From Haliclystus octoradiatus (taxonomy: Eukaryota; Cnidaria; Staurozoa; Stauromedusae; Haliclystidae), in contig OU744452.1 in NCBI GenBank assembly GCA_916610825.1, positions 8,340,021 to 8,404,020 on the forward strand: a DNA stretch of 64,000 nt, given 5' to 3'. The position numbers and the translations under genes were made by a program. Positions 10,904-41,358 of this stretch are shown here, piece by piece. Every line of letters begins with the position of its first letter. The stretch's first letter is position 1. The notes under the pieces were generated by a model, which saw nothing but the letters and a program-made list of their open reading frames with translations, had not been told where the DNA came from and did no database searches.

Positions 10904-13900
10904 TCACAATCCTTCGATAAATCCCCATGAAAATAGCTCCCTCTGGAGATCAAGGAGCTCTCTGTCTAGATTACTTGGTACATTAATTAGGCCTATGTTT
11001 AATGGATCATCATCGTGATCATCTGTACTATTTTCATCTTCATTATCTTCACAGTGATCAATTTTTTTTTTGGTAATATTGGTTATGGATTCTGCCGCAA
11101 TGTTTGACAATGTTCTTATATTTTCTTCAATTTTAGGCATACAAATTGGGCATGATCTGCTTTCATTTTGGCATGATAAATGATATGAATGCCCACAACC
11201 ATGCAGAATTTCAAAATCTACCTCTTCTTTTTCACATTGCTGTAAGTCACAACGACTGTAAGATAAAAATAAAAATATGCTTGAGAATGTGTGTTGCATA
11301 GATTGTTGATTGATTTTCCTGGGAAATGTTGGTAATAAGTTTTTCCATTTTAATTATCATTTAAAACGGCACATTTCCTCCAGAAAATTCATGTGGCAAT
11401 AAGCAATTGGTATTTGGTGCGCAAGAGGGCACGCAAGGAGAAAACGAAGGCATCTGAAAACCATGAGCTGCCGCAGCATGTGACTTTGCCTTTCAGCTTT
11501 CTCCTGAAGTTACTCGAGTGCGCCAAATTTACATCTATATATGCAATATTATGTCTTGTTCTTATCGCTGATCAACATAATGAAGTTGGATTCTGTTTTC
11601 GAACCTAGTTTTGTAATGATGTTTTGTCGTTATAACTCTAAACCAATCAGATTGATCAAATCAATTTCATTATAATAGAATTAAAATTGTTTTAATAAAA
11701 TTTGAAATAGTCAAAATAAATGTTAGTAATAAATAAACCAACAACTATTCTACGACTAGATACCAACACTATTACACTGAATATGCTCACCGTAAAGGGT
11801 TTGGTTCATCATTTTCAAATTGAAACCCAAGAGGTAATATTTCTGAAGTCACAATTTTTTCTCCAAAAATGTTGGGTAATTTCCAATAAGTACATGTCTT
11901 CTTTTTCCGTGGGGGACGCTGGACTTGTTGAGCAGAGTTTTTGTTTTTACTAATTTGACTAAGAACAGACATCAAAAATTTGGCTGCCTCAAGTTTCAAG
12001 AATTCCAACTCTGACCTACCAAATGTATGACTCTTGGATGTGACAAAGTTGTCTTTTAGATCAGAGCGGTTTACCTTTGAGGACTCCCATGATCTTGCTT
12101 TTATTGCTATTTTGTCAGCGTCATCTTGTGGGGCTGAAATCGATCTCAAAGTTGAATGGAAATTTTCAACAGAATATTCATCTAGGGTATTCAAATTATT
12201 TATAAAAAGGTAAAAAAGTGGATGCTCAATTTTTTTCCAATATAAAATGTTTGAGAGCCATATCAGTGGTGCTTTGTTGTAGTGATGTCTTTTAAAACAA
12301 AAGAACATTACCCACATTCTTAGCATTGAGTAATTATATTCCTCTGCATTGCCTTGTTTAAATGTAACAGAATAAATTGACAAAACCAGAGGAAGATAGT
12401 TATCGAATAAATTGACAAAATATAAAAATTCAATGTTTTTGCACCCCTTAAACTGCATCAAGATCTGATTTCTAATGATTGTCCAACCTCCATATAAAAT
12501 TTCTTCCAAAAAGGAAATCCTCCATGGTTTTGGTTTCTTCGCAAGAAGCTTGAATTTACCAAAAATTGCTGTGTATGCAGTTTGAAAAAATTCAATGTTC
12601 AAGAGACACACACATTCTCTGGCATTGAGCTGCACATGTAAGGGACCAATAAAGGGGATAATGTTTTTGAAATATTTTGAATCTGAACTTTCAGAAGATG
12701 CTGAATATTGTAGCTGTCTTATATAAAATTGTGCCGGCCAATCGCCAGGTAATGGACATATAAAAGTTTGTAAATATTTATCCATTCCATTGATAATAGC
12801 ATGACTTACAGCTGTAGAAAAATTTTCATAGGATTTTAACTTGAGCTCAATTTCATCAATCAGGCAGCAATGCTCCATAGACCTCATTTCTCTGACTTGA
12901 TGATAAGCCTGGTAGTTGTGACTTTGTAGCCTTAACCTTTCTTTTTCAGGATCAAAAAACATAGATGTAAGCCACTGGGGCATTGAACTTGAAAAAGATT
13001 TGAACATGTTGGCCTCATGTAAGTGTAAATACTCAATTATTAAGTTTGGGTCTACTTTATTTGGGGATTGCGCAATATTTGTTGTTCCAGCTCGAATTGC
13101 ATTGACTGTTGGGAATCGTTTTAACAAAATAGTCGCCATACTGCGTGCTTCTGATGTTTTTTGATCCCTTGGGCGTCTGTTTGTGTGTATATTACTGTAA
13201 TCATCGATCATCAACACAAGTAGTTCTTCTTTTCTGGTTGCATTATCAATAAATAACTTTACTTTCTCAAAATGAGTCTGTGCAAGTTTTTTATTGTTTC
13301 TAGTATTTGTTTTGGATGAAACAGAGACACCACATCCATTTAAAAGTGACATTCCTGATTCCCCTACTCCTTTCGCCCCAATTAATTGTCCGACCGTTGC
13401 TTGAAACCAGTTGTCTTTTCGAGACTGGCCAAACATTAGGGTAAAAATAATAGATATAACTTTCTTTTCATTAGATTTTACTTTTATGGGTCCGTCGAGT
13501 GTGGTAGTCATAGATTCAAGAAGAGTGGAAAATAATGTTGCTGAGCCAGCCTGAGTACATAAATGCTTCAAGTCATCTGTACCACATGGTGGTACTGAAT
13601 CTCCATAATGCTTTCTAATATAGATTCTTAACTTCTTGATTTGAACATATAACTCAGATTCAATAACTAAATGTTTTGTCGTTTTAGTGTCCAGTTTTAC
13701 TGATGACTCTACTACATCATTGTTATCATTATCTATGTCATTTGAATCATTGCTGGTACTGCACGTCTGCACTATTTCTTGAGAATTCTCAGATTGCGAA
13801 CTGTCGCCTACGTCCAATTCGGAACGGATTGCTTGGAACTAAAACGAAGAAAGAATAGTTATTTGTAATAATGGTATTATTACTTAAAGAAATTACAATT

Positions 13901-14500
13901 TTGCAATAAAAACAAAAATTACAAAGCTTGAATTTGCTGCTTCAAGGATGTTGTGGACAAATTATATCTTGGAATAATTTGTAAAAGTCATAAATATATA
14001 CACATACATATTAAATCATTAGGCAATGTGGTGCTTGTTGACTAATATTTTTAATGCTATTATATACAGGATATACCGCAGTTGTATAACTATCTTTTTA
14101 TTTATTTTCAATTATGTAATTCTTGTTTCTAAAACATTTGAGATAAATGACAGCGATAATTATCTCATTGAACTGTCAAATCAGCTGTCATTTATCACAA
14201 ATTTCAGGAGTAAGAAATGTTCAATGTACGTTTCTTTAATTCTTACCTTGGAGAATGAATAATGTTGTTCATAATTAGAAGGCAGCCTTGCTGTGTATTC
14301 CCTTTTACTTAAAGAATTAAAAATACAATGTGAACATAAAAACCGTGTTTACCAAAGTTTTTATAAAAAAATGCCTTGGAAAAAATATTTGAGCGACCAA
14401 GTCTTGTGCCAAGGTCAATCAAGTATTGTGAAGTGGAATTCCATGCTTCATGGTGTTTGTTTGAACAGGATTTTCTCTTTCCCCTAACACATTTACTCAT
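10904..14500 (-). CDS. Transposase with C-terminal RING-H2 domain, four exons
   Basis: Exons (minus) are 14353-14500, 14247-14290, 11791-13838 and 10904-11255. Phases join exactly, giving about 863 residues with no internal stop. The start is the ATG at 14500, giving a basic N-terminus (MSKCVRGKRKS). The large exon carries LLNGCGVSVSSKT (about residues 229-241), then VLMIDDYSNIHTNRR (about 272-286), a KPKPWR block and YLPLVLSIYSVTF further on; I infer a DDE-like or related nuclease core. The last exon carries a RING-H2 pattern: C-x4-C, then CGHSYHLSC and CPIC, followed by an acidic tail. The first Cys pair spacing (x4) is unusual. The element's own TIRs frame the gene. A role in excision and integration is inferred; the RING suggests a ubiquitin-ligase or DNA-end-binding part. 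Confidence 0.75.
11402..11531. repeat. Foldback element inside transposase intron 3
   Basis: Inverted ends TTTGGTGCGCAAGAGGGCAC..GGAGAAAAC and TTCTCCTGAAGTTACTCGAGTGCGCCAAA form a hairpin. Related sequence occurs at about 28705-29005, 29990-30115 and 32228-32370 in the plus-strand gene. It is nested within the larger transposon, so it is younger than that insertion or travelled with it. Confidence 0.55.
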
Positions 14501-14720
14501 TTTGCTAGTAAATTTGGGGATTAAAAACAGCTGATTTTGCTGACTTTCAAGAGTTGTTTATTTAAAATGTTTCATAACCCTGGTTTGAAATTCGCGCGGA
14601 TTCCAGCGTGGCGTACAACAGGGTAACAACAAGATTAAGATAATCAAACGAACAAATTATGAACTAAGAATAAGAATGATGTTTGATTTATATATACATG
14701 AAGTTTTCTAATATATATAT

Positions 14721-15144
14721 TGCTATATTTTAACCAATATTCAAGCTTGTTTCATCAGCGATCGCCAGATTATTTGCAGATTGAATTTGGAAAGAATTTC
14801 AAAAAATCCCTTCGAAGCGTCGTGAATGTAAGATTTGAGAAAACTTAAAATATCTCAACATGCTATCGTCCGATCATGCTAATGCTATAAACAGGCCAAG
14901 AACAAGTATAAAGCAACTCAAAAGTGAAGAAATTTTTACAATCCGTTTAGAAACCATTTATAGGCGATCAAGGTTTGTAGGCTAGTAAATTTTAACAAAA
15001 TATCGTCAAAATGGCGCGAAAAATAAAACTGTTGACTTCTTTCTGACACTCTATTGGCTAGAATGTCAAATCGAAGCTACTTCGAAGCTGTATTTACAGG
15101 ACGCAAGTTTACTTTTTTAACCAATCACGGTTTGTCCCCCTTGC
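14721..15144. repeat. Right terminal inverted repeat, 424 bp
   Basis: Inverted partner of 10067-10490. It ends CCCCCTTGC next to the 11-bp duplication. Confidence 0.9.
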
Positions 15145-15155
15145 TAGGAAATGCA
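15145..15155. repeat. Target-site duplication (right), 11 bp
   Basis: TAGGAAATGCA, identical to 10056-10066. Confidence 0.9.
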
Positions 15156-17993
15156 CTGTTGGTCTGTTGGGTGATTCACCGTGGGTGTTTCAAATAGACC
15201 GTGTGTTGTCCTTCGAAAAAATGAAATCTCGTGAAGCAAACCCAGGGTTCTACAATTTTTTTCCACAATTGCCTACTTGAAAGCTTGCTGAATTCAAATG
15301 TAAAAAGTTCCCAAGCTTTGCCACATTAATTTCAGTCAAACGCAATCATTTAATTCTTGCCAACATTTAGGGTTCTTCTTCGTCCAACGCAGCCATTATA
15401 GGGCACAAACGGACTGGGAACAATGGTTTTCGCGCGTTCACAGAAACACGAGGAGAACGCCTATGCCCAAACTCGAATCAGAGTGAAGTTGTTTACATAT
15501 TTTGAACGTTAATTTGAAGCTTAATATTCGAAATGATCCTACTTTCACTGAATTTTTATATACTTTAACATCTTTGAAACCTCGCTGACATTTCGAAAAG
15601 AATGGAATTGACTAAAAAGTTAGAAAAACTCAACAAAGGAAAGAGAGCAGAAAATGAGAAAGGTAAGATTATTTAACATGACTACATCACTATATTTCAT
15701 TAAATTTAGTCCTCATCTGAGCTTGATTCTTCGTCTGAAATTTCATTATTTCTCTCCGGTTGCTCATCATTCTCAGTTGTGTAATTTTCACAGGAAATAC
15801 ATCTGCAGAGTGATGTACATTTCAATTCAGATTTTAAACAACTGCATCTGTTTGAAGAGCACCCTGTTTTGCACCCACAATTGATGAAGCATAGCAAGCT
15901 GTCAGGTGCAGGATGTTGGCTAAGCCATTTTATCTGCACAGATGTATTGTTTACTACCCATCCATGTTCATCAATTTGTGGGAGACTTAGGTGTGGTGTT
16001 GCAGAGTTGCGCCAGATGTAAGATTGATAATTACAACGTTTGACATGCAGATACAGGGCATCTTTATTGGGAGGAAGCAATTCTTCAGCAAACTTTCCAC
16101 TTTTGAAAATGTTATACCTGCAATGATTGAAGACAGCACGGTAAAGCATTGCATGTTTGATGTTATTTAAATGATGAACACTTCATTTACCTCAATTTGT
16201 TTACGCATATATCACCTGTCCCACCATAGAGTAGACACACAAAGTCTTGTAAGCCCTTCAAAGTGATATTGTTGATATTCATTGCTTTGCCCAGACAGGA
16301 AAAGTGCTCTAAATATGATTGATTTTCAAGTAAGAGTTTCAAACATGTTTTTTTTCCTTTGCCGTAAAAGGAGCTTGTGCTGTCACAGCCTATATGGTAT
16401 ACAAAATAGAAACATTGATTTTGTATTATCCCCAATCAACTCAAGTATTGAAAGCTCATGACCAACGGTGAAAATTATTGTGCATGCTTACCTGTAAATG
16501 CATGGAAACCAATCATTGCATTACACCAGTGAAGCCCCCAATGAGCAACTATTTTGTCAACGTCTAATATTCTAGCATGTTTTCCTGAACCAATGAGAAG
16601 AAAAAGATGTGCAGGGATGATCTGTTTTGCACACATTAAAATTATTAGAACATCTGTATCGGGACTCTGGACAATTACTTGTGTATATGAACAACTTGCA
16701 TGTTTGGCATGAAGAGAGAGTCTTGTATCCGCCTCCTCATGATCACAATGCAGTGCGTTTATCGAGGTGGAAATGACCACATCATGTTCTAGTGTGAGTT
16801 TGAAACATTTTGACCCTGTAGAAATATAAACCTCTTTATTTTCATAAATCTTGTAATCTAGCTTTGGCCAGTGATCAGCAAAGAAATTAATCAATGACTC
16901 CTTGTTCTTTCCAACTGACAGAAATAACTTCCAATTCTTTGGTACCTTTTGAATTGGTGTCATGATTTTGATGGATTGTAAGCCTTTTCCAGATCTTCTC
17001 CTCCTCTCCTCTGCTTTAATACTTACCTCTGGGTAGCAATCCGAAACAAAATCAATCCGACTTGCATTAAAAATGTTAGCTTTTGCTACAACCTTTTTCA
17101 AAATTTGCTCTGCCAGCTCACCAAATGTCAATGCTAAATGTTTCATAGTTTGCAATACAGCCATACCATCTACTATTAACGCATTGGATGAATTTACAAA
17201 TATTGTGGCTTCTACAGTGCAATCTACTTTAGATTCAATTTCAGTAGCAAGTTTGGATTTCTGGCACTTAACAAGAGATCCAATAGCAGTGGCAAATGGT
17301 AATGGATATGGCCTCAAAGAGTATGACAATACTTCTTCAAGGTCAACATTCCTTGATGATGCAAGTAAAAGTAAACGTGCAAATAGATCCTTGGTATTTT
17401 TCAAAGCAACAACTTCACCCTTCAAAGTTTTGAGATTAATTTCTTTGTACATTGAGCTAAATGTTTTAACATTGCTTTTACTGATTTTGGTGTATAAATC
17501 TGGTTCTTTAACAAGGACGTGGCTCCGTGCAAAGGCTGATAGTTGTTCCTCTCCTTGCTCTTTTAGGTTTTTTAAGCTACTTTCAATATCTTTTGTGGCA
17601 ATCTCTCCGTTTGCAATGTTTATTAACTCTTCCGCTTCTAAAGAAAATGGATTAGTCATGTTTTTAATTGTTTGCATTACTGCAATTACTGATGACTCAT
17701 CTTTTTTCATTCTATTCTCGTCCAAATCTCTCCTCTTCCTATAACAGAGTTGTACAATGACACATTACATAACGAATCTCAAGTTTTTATTCAGCTAACG
17801 TGATGATTGATACCTTTTTTCTTTACTATAGCCGGCCAATTCATTACATTTGTTGGTAATTGCAGCTCTGTCAGCCTGACTGTTGATCCACTTCAGCACT
17901 GCTTTTGGATTTCTTGTTATGCCAACAAGACCACCTAAATGTATTTGATATATGTTCCTATTACTTTTCAGTTTTGATAATGTGTTTTACATA

Positions 17994-18150
17994 CCCCTGC
18001 GAAAACAGTTCAGGAGTTCATGAACAGTTCATGAACTGTTCATGAACTGTCTGTGAGGGTTCATGAACTGTTCATGAACAGTTCAGGAAAACTGAAGCCA
18101 TTTAACGTTTATGAACTGTTCATGAACTCCTGAACTGTTTTTCGCAGGGG
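17994..18150. repeat. GTTCATGAAC palindromic MITE (best copy)
   Basis: A 157-bp near-perfect palindrome from CCCCTGCGAAAACAGTTCAG to its complement, flanked by TA on both sides. Lies in an intron of the Academ-like gene. It serves as the reference copy for a family spread over 18-38 kb. TA duplication fits a Tc1/mariner-type mobiliser. Confidence 0.8.
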
Positions 18151-19103
18151 TATGTACAGAAGTATGTTTCAAACCTTTAGTTTTGCAATCGCGGTTCATT
18201 GTCTGCTCAATTGCTTGGTCACAGGCAACAGCTGAAAATGTGTGCTTTGATTGACGGTTGACAGTCCAGTTTTTAGAAAGTTCTTTGGCAAATTCTATAT
18301 ATAGGTGAACAAATCTTTTTAATTATACTGTTGCCATCAGATATATCATAATGTTTCACTACACTAACCTGGGTCATCATGTTCTAGTGATTCCATTTCC
18401 AAAAAGTAGCATAAGGCGTAACGCGAGTAATTTACCCTATCTGAAATGAACAACCAAGGAAGCATCTGTCGTACGGCACCAATATGCAACTTCCAGTTTG
18501 ACGTTCTCGTTGCCCGAATTTGCATTAACATAACCTCCACCATATCTAGGTACTGAGACCAATAATTAAATGTTTTCATGCGTTTGCCACAATCATCAAC
18601 AAATGCCATATATTTTTTGTAAATTGTTTTGATAACAGATCCTTCACAATATTCCTTTATAGAACCTGACTCAAATTTAACTTTGACTACTTCTATAAGA
18701 CCATAAATATCCTGTTGATCTTCAGTTGACAGGGATTCAATGAAAGATTCGAATCGCAGACGTTGTAATGCCTCATACATAACTTTATGGGCTCTGACGC
18801 TTCTGTTGTAATGCTTTCCTGACATCACTCCCTTGATTGAGCCTGCTGCAACAGTTTCACTATAAACAAGAATATCCTGAAATAGAATAAAAATATTTTT
18901 GTTTTGTTGTAGGAAGTTCCAGTTATTCTGTTAGTGATAGTGTTGCAGTGAAGATTAAAGTACCTCAAGACCACCGTCTCTAAACAACTTGGATATTCCA
19001 CTGAGGTAAGACATCACCATGTGAAAGTCTCCCAGACGTATAACTAACCTATTCATAAACTCAGATGTTTTCCATCTAAAAATAAAATAATTTGTTTGTT
19101 AAA

Positions 19104-19240
19104 ATCCCCTTTGAAAACAGTTCATGAACGTTAAATGGCCCAATTTATTTTCATGAACTGGTAATAAACTGTTCATAAAAAGTTTATAGAACCTGGTCCT
19201 TTTAACGTTCATGAACTGTTCATGAACTGTTTACGTGGTG
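19104..19240. repeat. GTTCATGAAC MITE copy, diverged
   Basis: Starts CCCCTTTGAAAACAGTTCATGAACG and contains inverted TTCATGAAC blocks. It occupies the intron between the second and third exons of the Academ-like gene. Ends are degraded compared with 17994-18150. Confidence 0.6.
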
Positions 19241-22200
19241 TTCATTAATACTTCAAGAAACCCAAGACATTTTTTCACAGAGGATATTCTGTTGAACTAC
19301 CCATTATTTACTGGATATTTTAAGTGTACCTCTCCTTCTCACCTTATCGTCTGTGCCTTGCAGTATACTGCTTCATCAAATACAACAACCACCATTTCTA
19401 ACATCAATTCTTTTGACATCACTACACATCTGTTTAGAATTTCAGAGACAGTACCAAGATCTGTGATTGGTGCGTTGACAACGGGCATGTATGTTATTGT
19501 GGAAAGGTCTCCTTTTGTCTTCTCAATTGTTGTATTAAAGCCTGTCCATCCTGGTAAAATAGTTGATCCTTCAAGTTGTCTCATCTTACAAAGAATGTAT
19601 ATAAAATTCAACTCTTCTGCTTCTAATCGCTGCACATAGTAACACTTGGTACTATCATCAAATTCTTTAATTGTTTGGCTAAATACTGGAGATGGTCGTT
19701 TTCCTAAGTGGTATTCTGGAATCTCTTCGTCTTGAAGTACAACAGCTTTTATTTTCTTACTAAGACGCAACGGAGTTTCATTTGCTTCTATGTTATTTGA
19801 ATGCAAATACCATTAGCAACATGCGTAGATCCTGCACCACTAAGGGTTTCTTCACAGAAATCTGCATTATCATATACAAATGTTGTGAACAACTTTTGGC
19901 TGATACCAGCTGGAATACATCCACTCGTAGCAGGATTGATAATAGCTAAGGCTGTTTCATGGTGTTTTACTGTAGATGAGGAAACACAATGTCCGAAGCC
20001 ATTTAGTAAATCAACTACATGATTAGAACCAGTGATTTGTCTAACTGCTATAGCTAAACATAAGGACTTGTATGTTTGTGTTTTTCCTTGAGATGCTATG
20101 TAAACAATATCTTCTGCCACTGACAGTAATTTTGTTTTTTTCTTTTCAGTTAGATCAACCTTTGTGATGAAATCTGGTTCATCAGAGAAACCTGTTGCCC
20201 ACGCCAGGAAGTTATACAATAAGGTTGGAATACTTTTTAAGATTGCTGTTTGTGAGAAGTCGTTTCCTATTGGTGGCCAGATTCCAGACATCCCTTCACA
20301 CGATCGGATCAATTCTCGTATATACATGGCAACATTATAGACTGGAGACCTCATGTTAGTTTCAAATGCAGATGAAGACATTGGCGAGGAAGAACTTGTT
20401 GACCCCATTGGCTCAGTATTTTCAGTTTCACTGTCACTACTGTCACTACTGTCAGTACTGTGGCTTGATGAGTCAAGAACATCAATTACATCCATTGCAC
20501 TACACCTATCCAAAACTTCACCTGTTGTCAACTCTTCTGGGATTACAAGCTCACTTTTACATTTCTGGGAAGGTCTATAAAATACCAAGCTTGGAAATGA
20601 CTTTTGGAGACGTTTCTTTAGCCTGGCAGATTGATACGAAGATCCGTCTATGTTTTCAATTTCTTGAATGTATCTTATGAACGTTCTAAGAAGCACATTA
20701 AGAAACATTGGCTGTTTTTGCTGGATATTTACTTCTACGACTTCATTACAGAAAGCCTTATATGCCGCACTATATAAACCATATTTTTTGGAGCTATTTC
20801 TGTTGTTTTTTTCTATCCCTTTTGTGTACTTTCGGTAACATTTCTTATGGTATTTCACCTCAATTGCTACGCAATCCTTTCCTCTGATTTGACGTAATAT
20901 TTTCTCGTCATTCTTAGCTTCTGCCGCTTGTCGGAGCTTCCCCCCATCAAACGTTTCGGCCCCTGTCAGTTTCTGTCTTTTTGTATTCTTATTTACCTAA
21001 AATGTTATAATTATACAATATTATATATATTGACAAGTTGTAAGATTTACTGTAAGATGTAATATATAATACTTACAGTGTCATAAAAGTATCCATATTT
21101 TCTTTTGCAAATGATACAAAGATTTGGAAGAACATCAGTATTCCTTCTGTCTGTATTACTAAGTACACCATTAAAAGTTCCTCCTATTGACCTTGTGATT
21201 CTTTTTTTACTAGGACTTTGTATATAGATTGTGTTTTTTTCAGCTGGTCTTTTTTTGTTTTGTTCTCCTATAGCCTTGGCCCTTTCCAATTTACTCACGT
21301 CAGTAAAATATCTATAGCATCTCAAATGATAACAATATGCTTCTAACTTGAGATCTAGGTCATCATTGCAGAAATCTAAAGGAATGTGTTCAAGTGTTTT
21401 CACAGCTATATCATTTGATTCTCCTGACTTCTCTAGCCATTGGGATCTTCTCTCACAAAAACGAGAGAACGTTGCTTCTGTAAAAGATTGCAGCTTTTCT
21501 TCGATGCATGTACTTTGGTAATGGATCAAACAAAACTGACTTGCTGGAGGATGACTCGCCATATAATTCAACATAACATGTTTATTTTTCTGTAAATTTC
21601 ACGATTCAACTCATGCAATTGTGAAGAAAATCAAACGTTTGCATTTTATTCAAACTCTATGAAATCATATTTCATGTTTTAATTTAAATATAAACATATA
21701 CAACTGGTAATTTCTGACAAAATATAGTAATAATTATAGGTGGATGTTTCGCAATTTCTCAAACAATTTGATTACACAATTAAAGGTAATTATTTTCTAT
21801 AAAACAAAATAACAAGTATCTATGGCAACGTGAAGCTACCATCTTGAAATATGCATCAATGCGAGGCTAGGTGTGCAAATGGCTGCTGACAAGAAGGAAT
21901 TCTCGTTTCTTTATTAGTTGCCTTTCGGCCAAATATTGATCAATAGGTAATGTTGTAAATCTTGGGAACTTTTTAAATTTGAATTCAGCGTATTCGAAAA
22001 TGGCCTTTCATGGATTGTTATTGTAGGACAGAGATATGATTCACCAGACTTAGCATACAGCGGTATAAAGGTAGGACAACACACGGTCTAAAAGTTTGGT
22101 TTTGATTATTAAGTTCTCAGTTACTATGGTTTCGACGGATAGAACATGTTAGGGGGGAGGGGCTAATATTCAATGATATCGTGATTTCATTTTCATATCC

Positions 22201-22325
22201 CATATCTCATATATCCCATAATGGCTAATAAATGCGAGCTTTAAATATCATTTGGTGGACTTTTACAGCTAGTAATCCTAGTATTTCATATTTTTTTGTA
22301 GAGGGAACAATATTTGATTGAAAAT

Positions 22326-41358
<19,033 letters not shown>

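Larger units (their letters stand above)
10067..15144 (-). mobile_element. Autonomous DNA transposon with 424-bp TIRs and RING transposase
   Basis: A 5,078-bp element bounded by long inverted repeats (10067-10490 and 14721-15144) that start GCAAGGGGGACAAACCG and differ at only about five positions over 424 bp. It is flanked by an exact 11-bp duplication. Between the repeats lies one intact minus-strand gene. An 11-bp duplication and long TIRs are within the range of Mutator-like elements, but I see no standard MULE transposase signature, so the superfamily is open. The near-identical TIRs and intact gene indicate recent movement. Confidence 0.85.
15706..21574 (-). pseudogene. Academ-like transposase with XPG/FEN1-like nuclease, single frameshift
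   Basis: Exons (minus) are 21077-21574, 19343-20996, 18964-19075, 18369-18876, 18175-18294, 17814-17934, 16492-17738, 16191-16389 and 15706-16117; all joins keep phase. Start is ATG 21574. Features in order: VKYHKKCYRKYT zinc-ligand-like block; Ser/Asp-rich stretch; LLNGFGHCVSSST (about residue 495) and YDNADF; a GKHYNRSVRAHK and ISDRVNYSRYALCY region (DUF6589-like, from memory); AIEQTMNRDCK. A nuclease region follows with LIVDGMAV, FVSDCYP plus Arg-rich run, EEADTR, SPDTDVLI and HAFTGCDSTSSFYGKGKK, which parallel the acidic and helix-hairpin motifs of FEN1/XPG. The C-terminus is a Cys-rich CXC-type stretch (CGCKTGCSSNRCSC). The only lesion in about 1,623 codons is a frame change near 19800, consistent with one lost base. 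Confidence 0.8.
15195..22090 (-). mobile_element. Academ-like DNA transposon
   Basis: An 18-bp inverted repeat TAGACCGTGTGTTGTCCT begins at 15195 and its complement ends at 22090. AAA flanks both ends (15192-15194 and 22091-22093), a 3-bp duplication that fits the 3-4 bp of the Academ superfamily. Inside is one large minus-strand gene with an XPG/FEN1-like nuclease region, which is also an Academ hallmark. Two small palindromic elements are nested in introns. The element starts 40 bp from the end of the RING transposon. Confidence 0.8.

Noticed and set aside
17073..17744. 223-codon plus-strand frame
   Set aside because: Antisense shadow of the large nuclease exon of the Academ-like gene.
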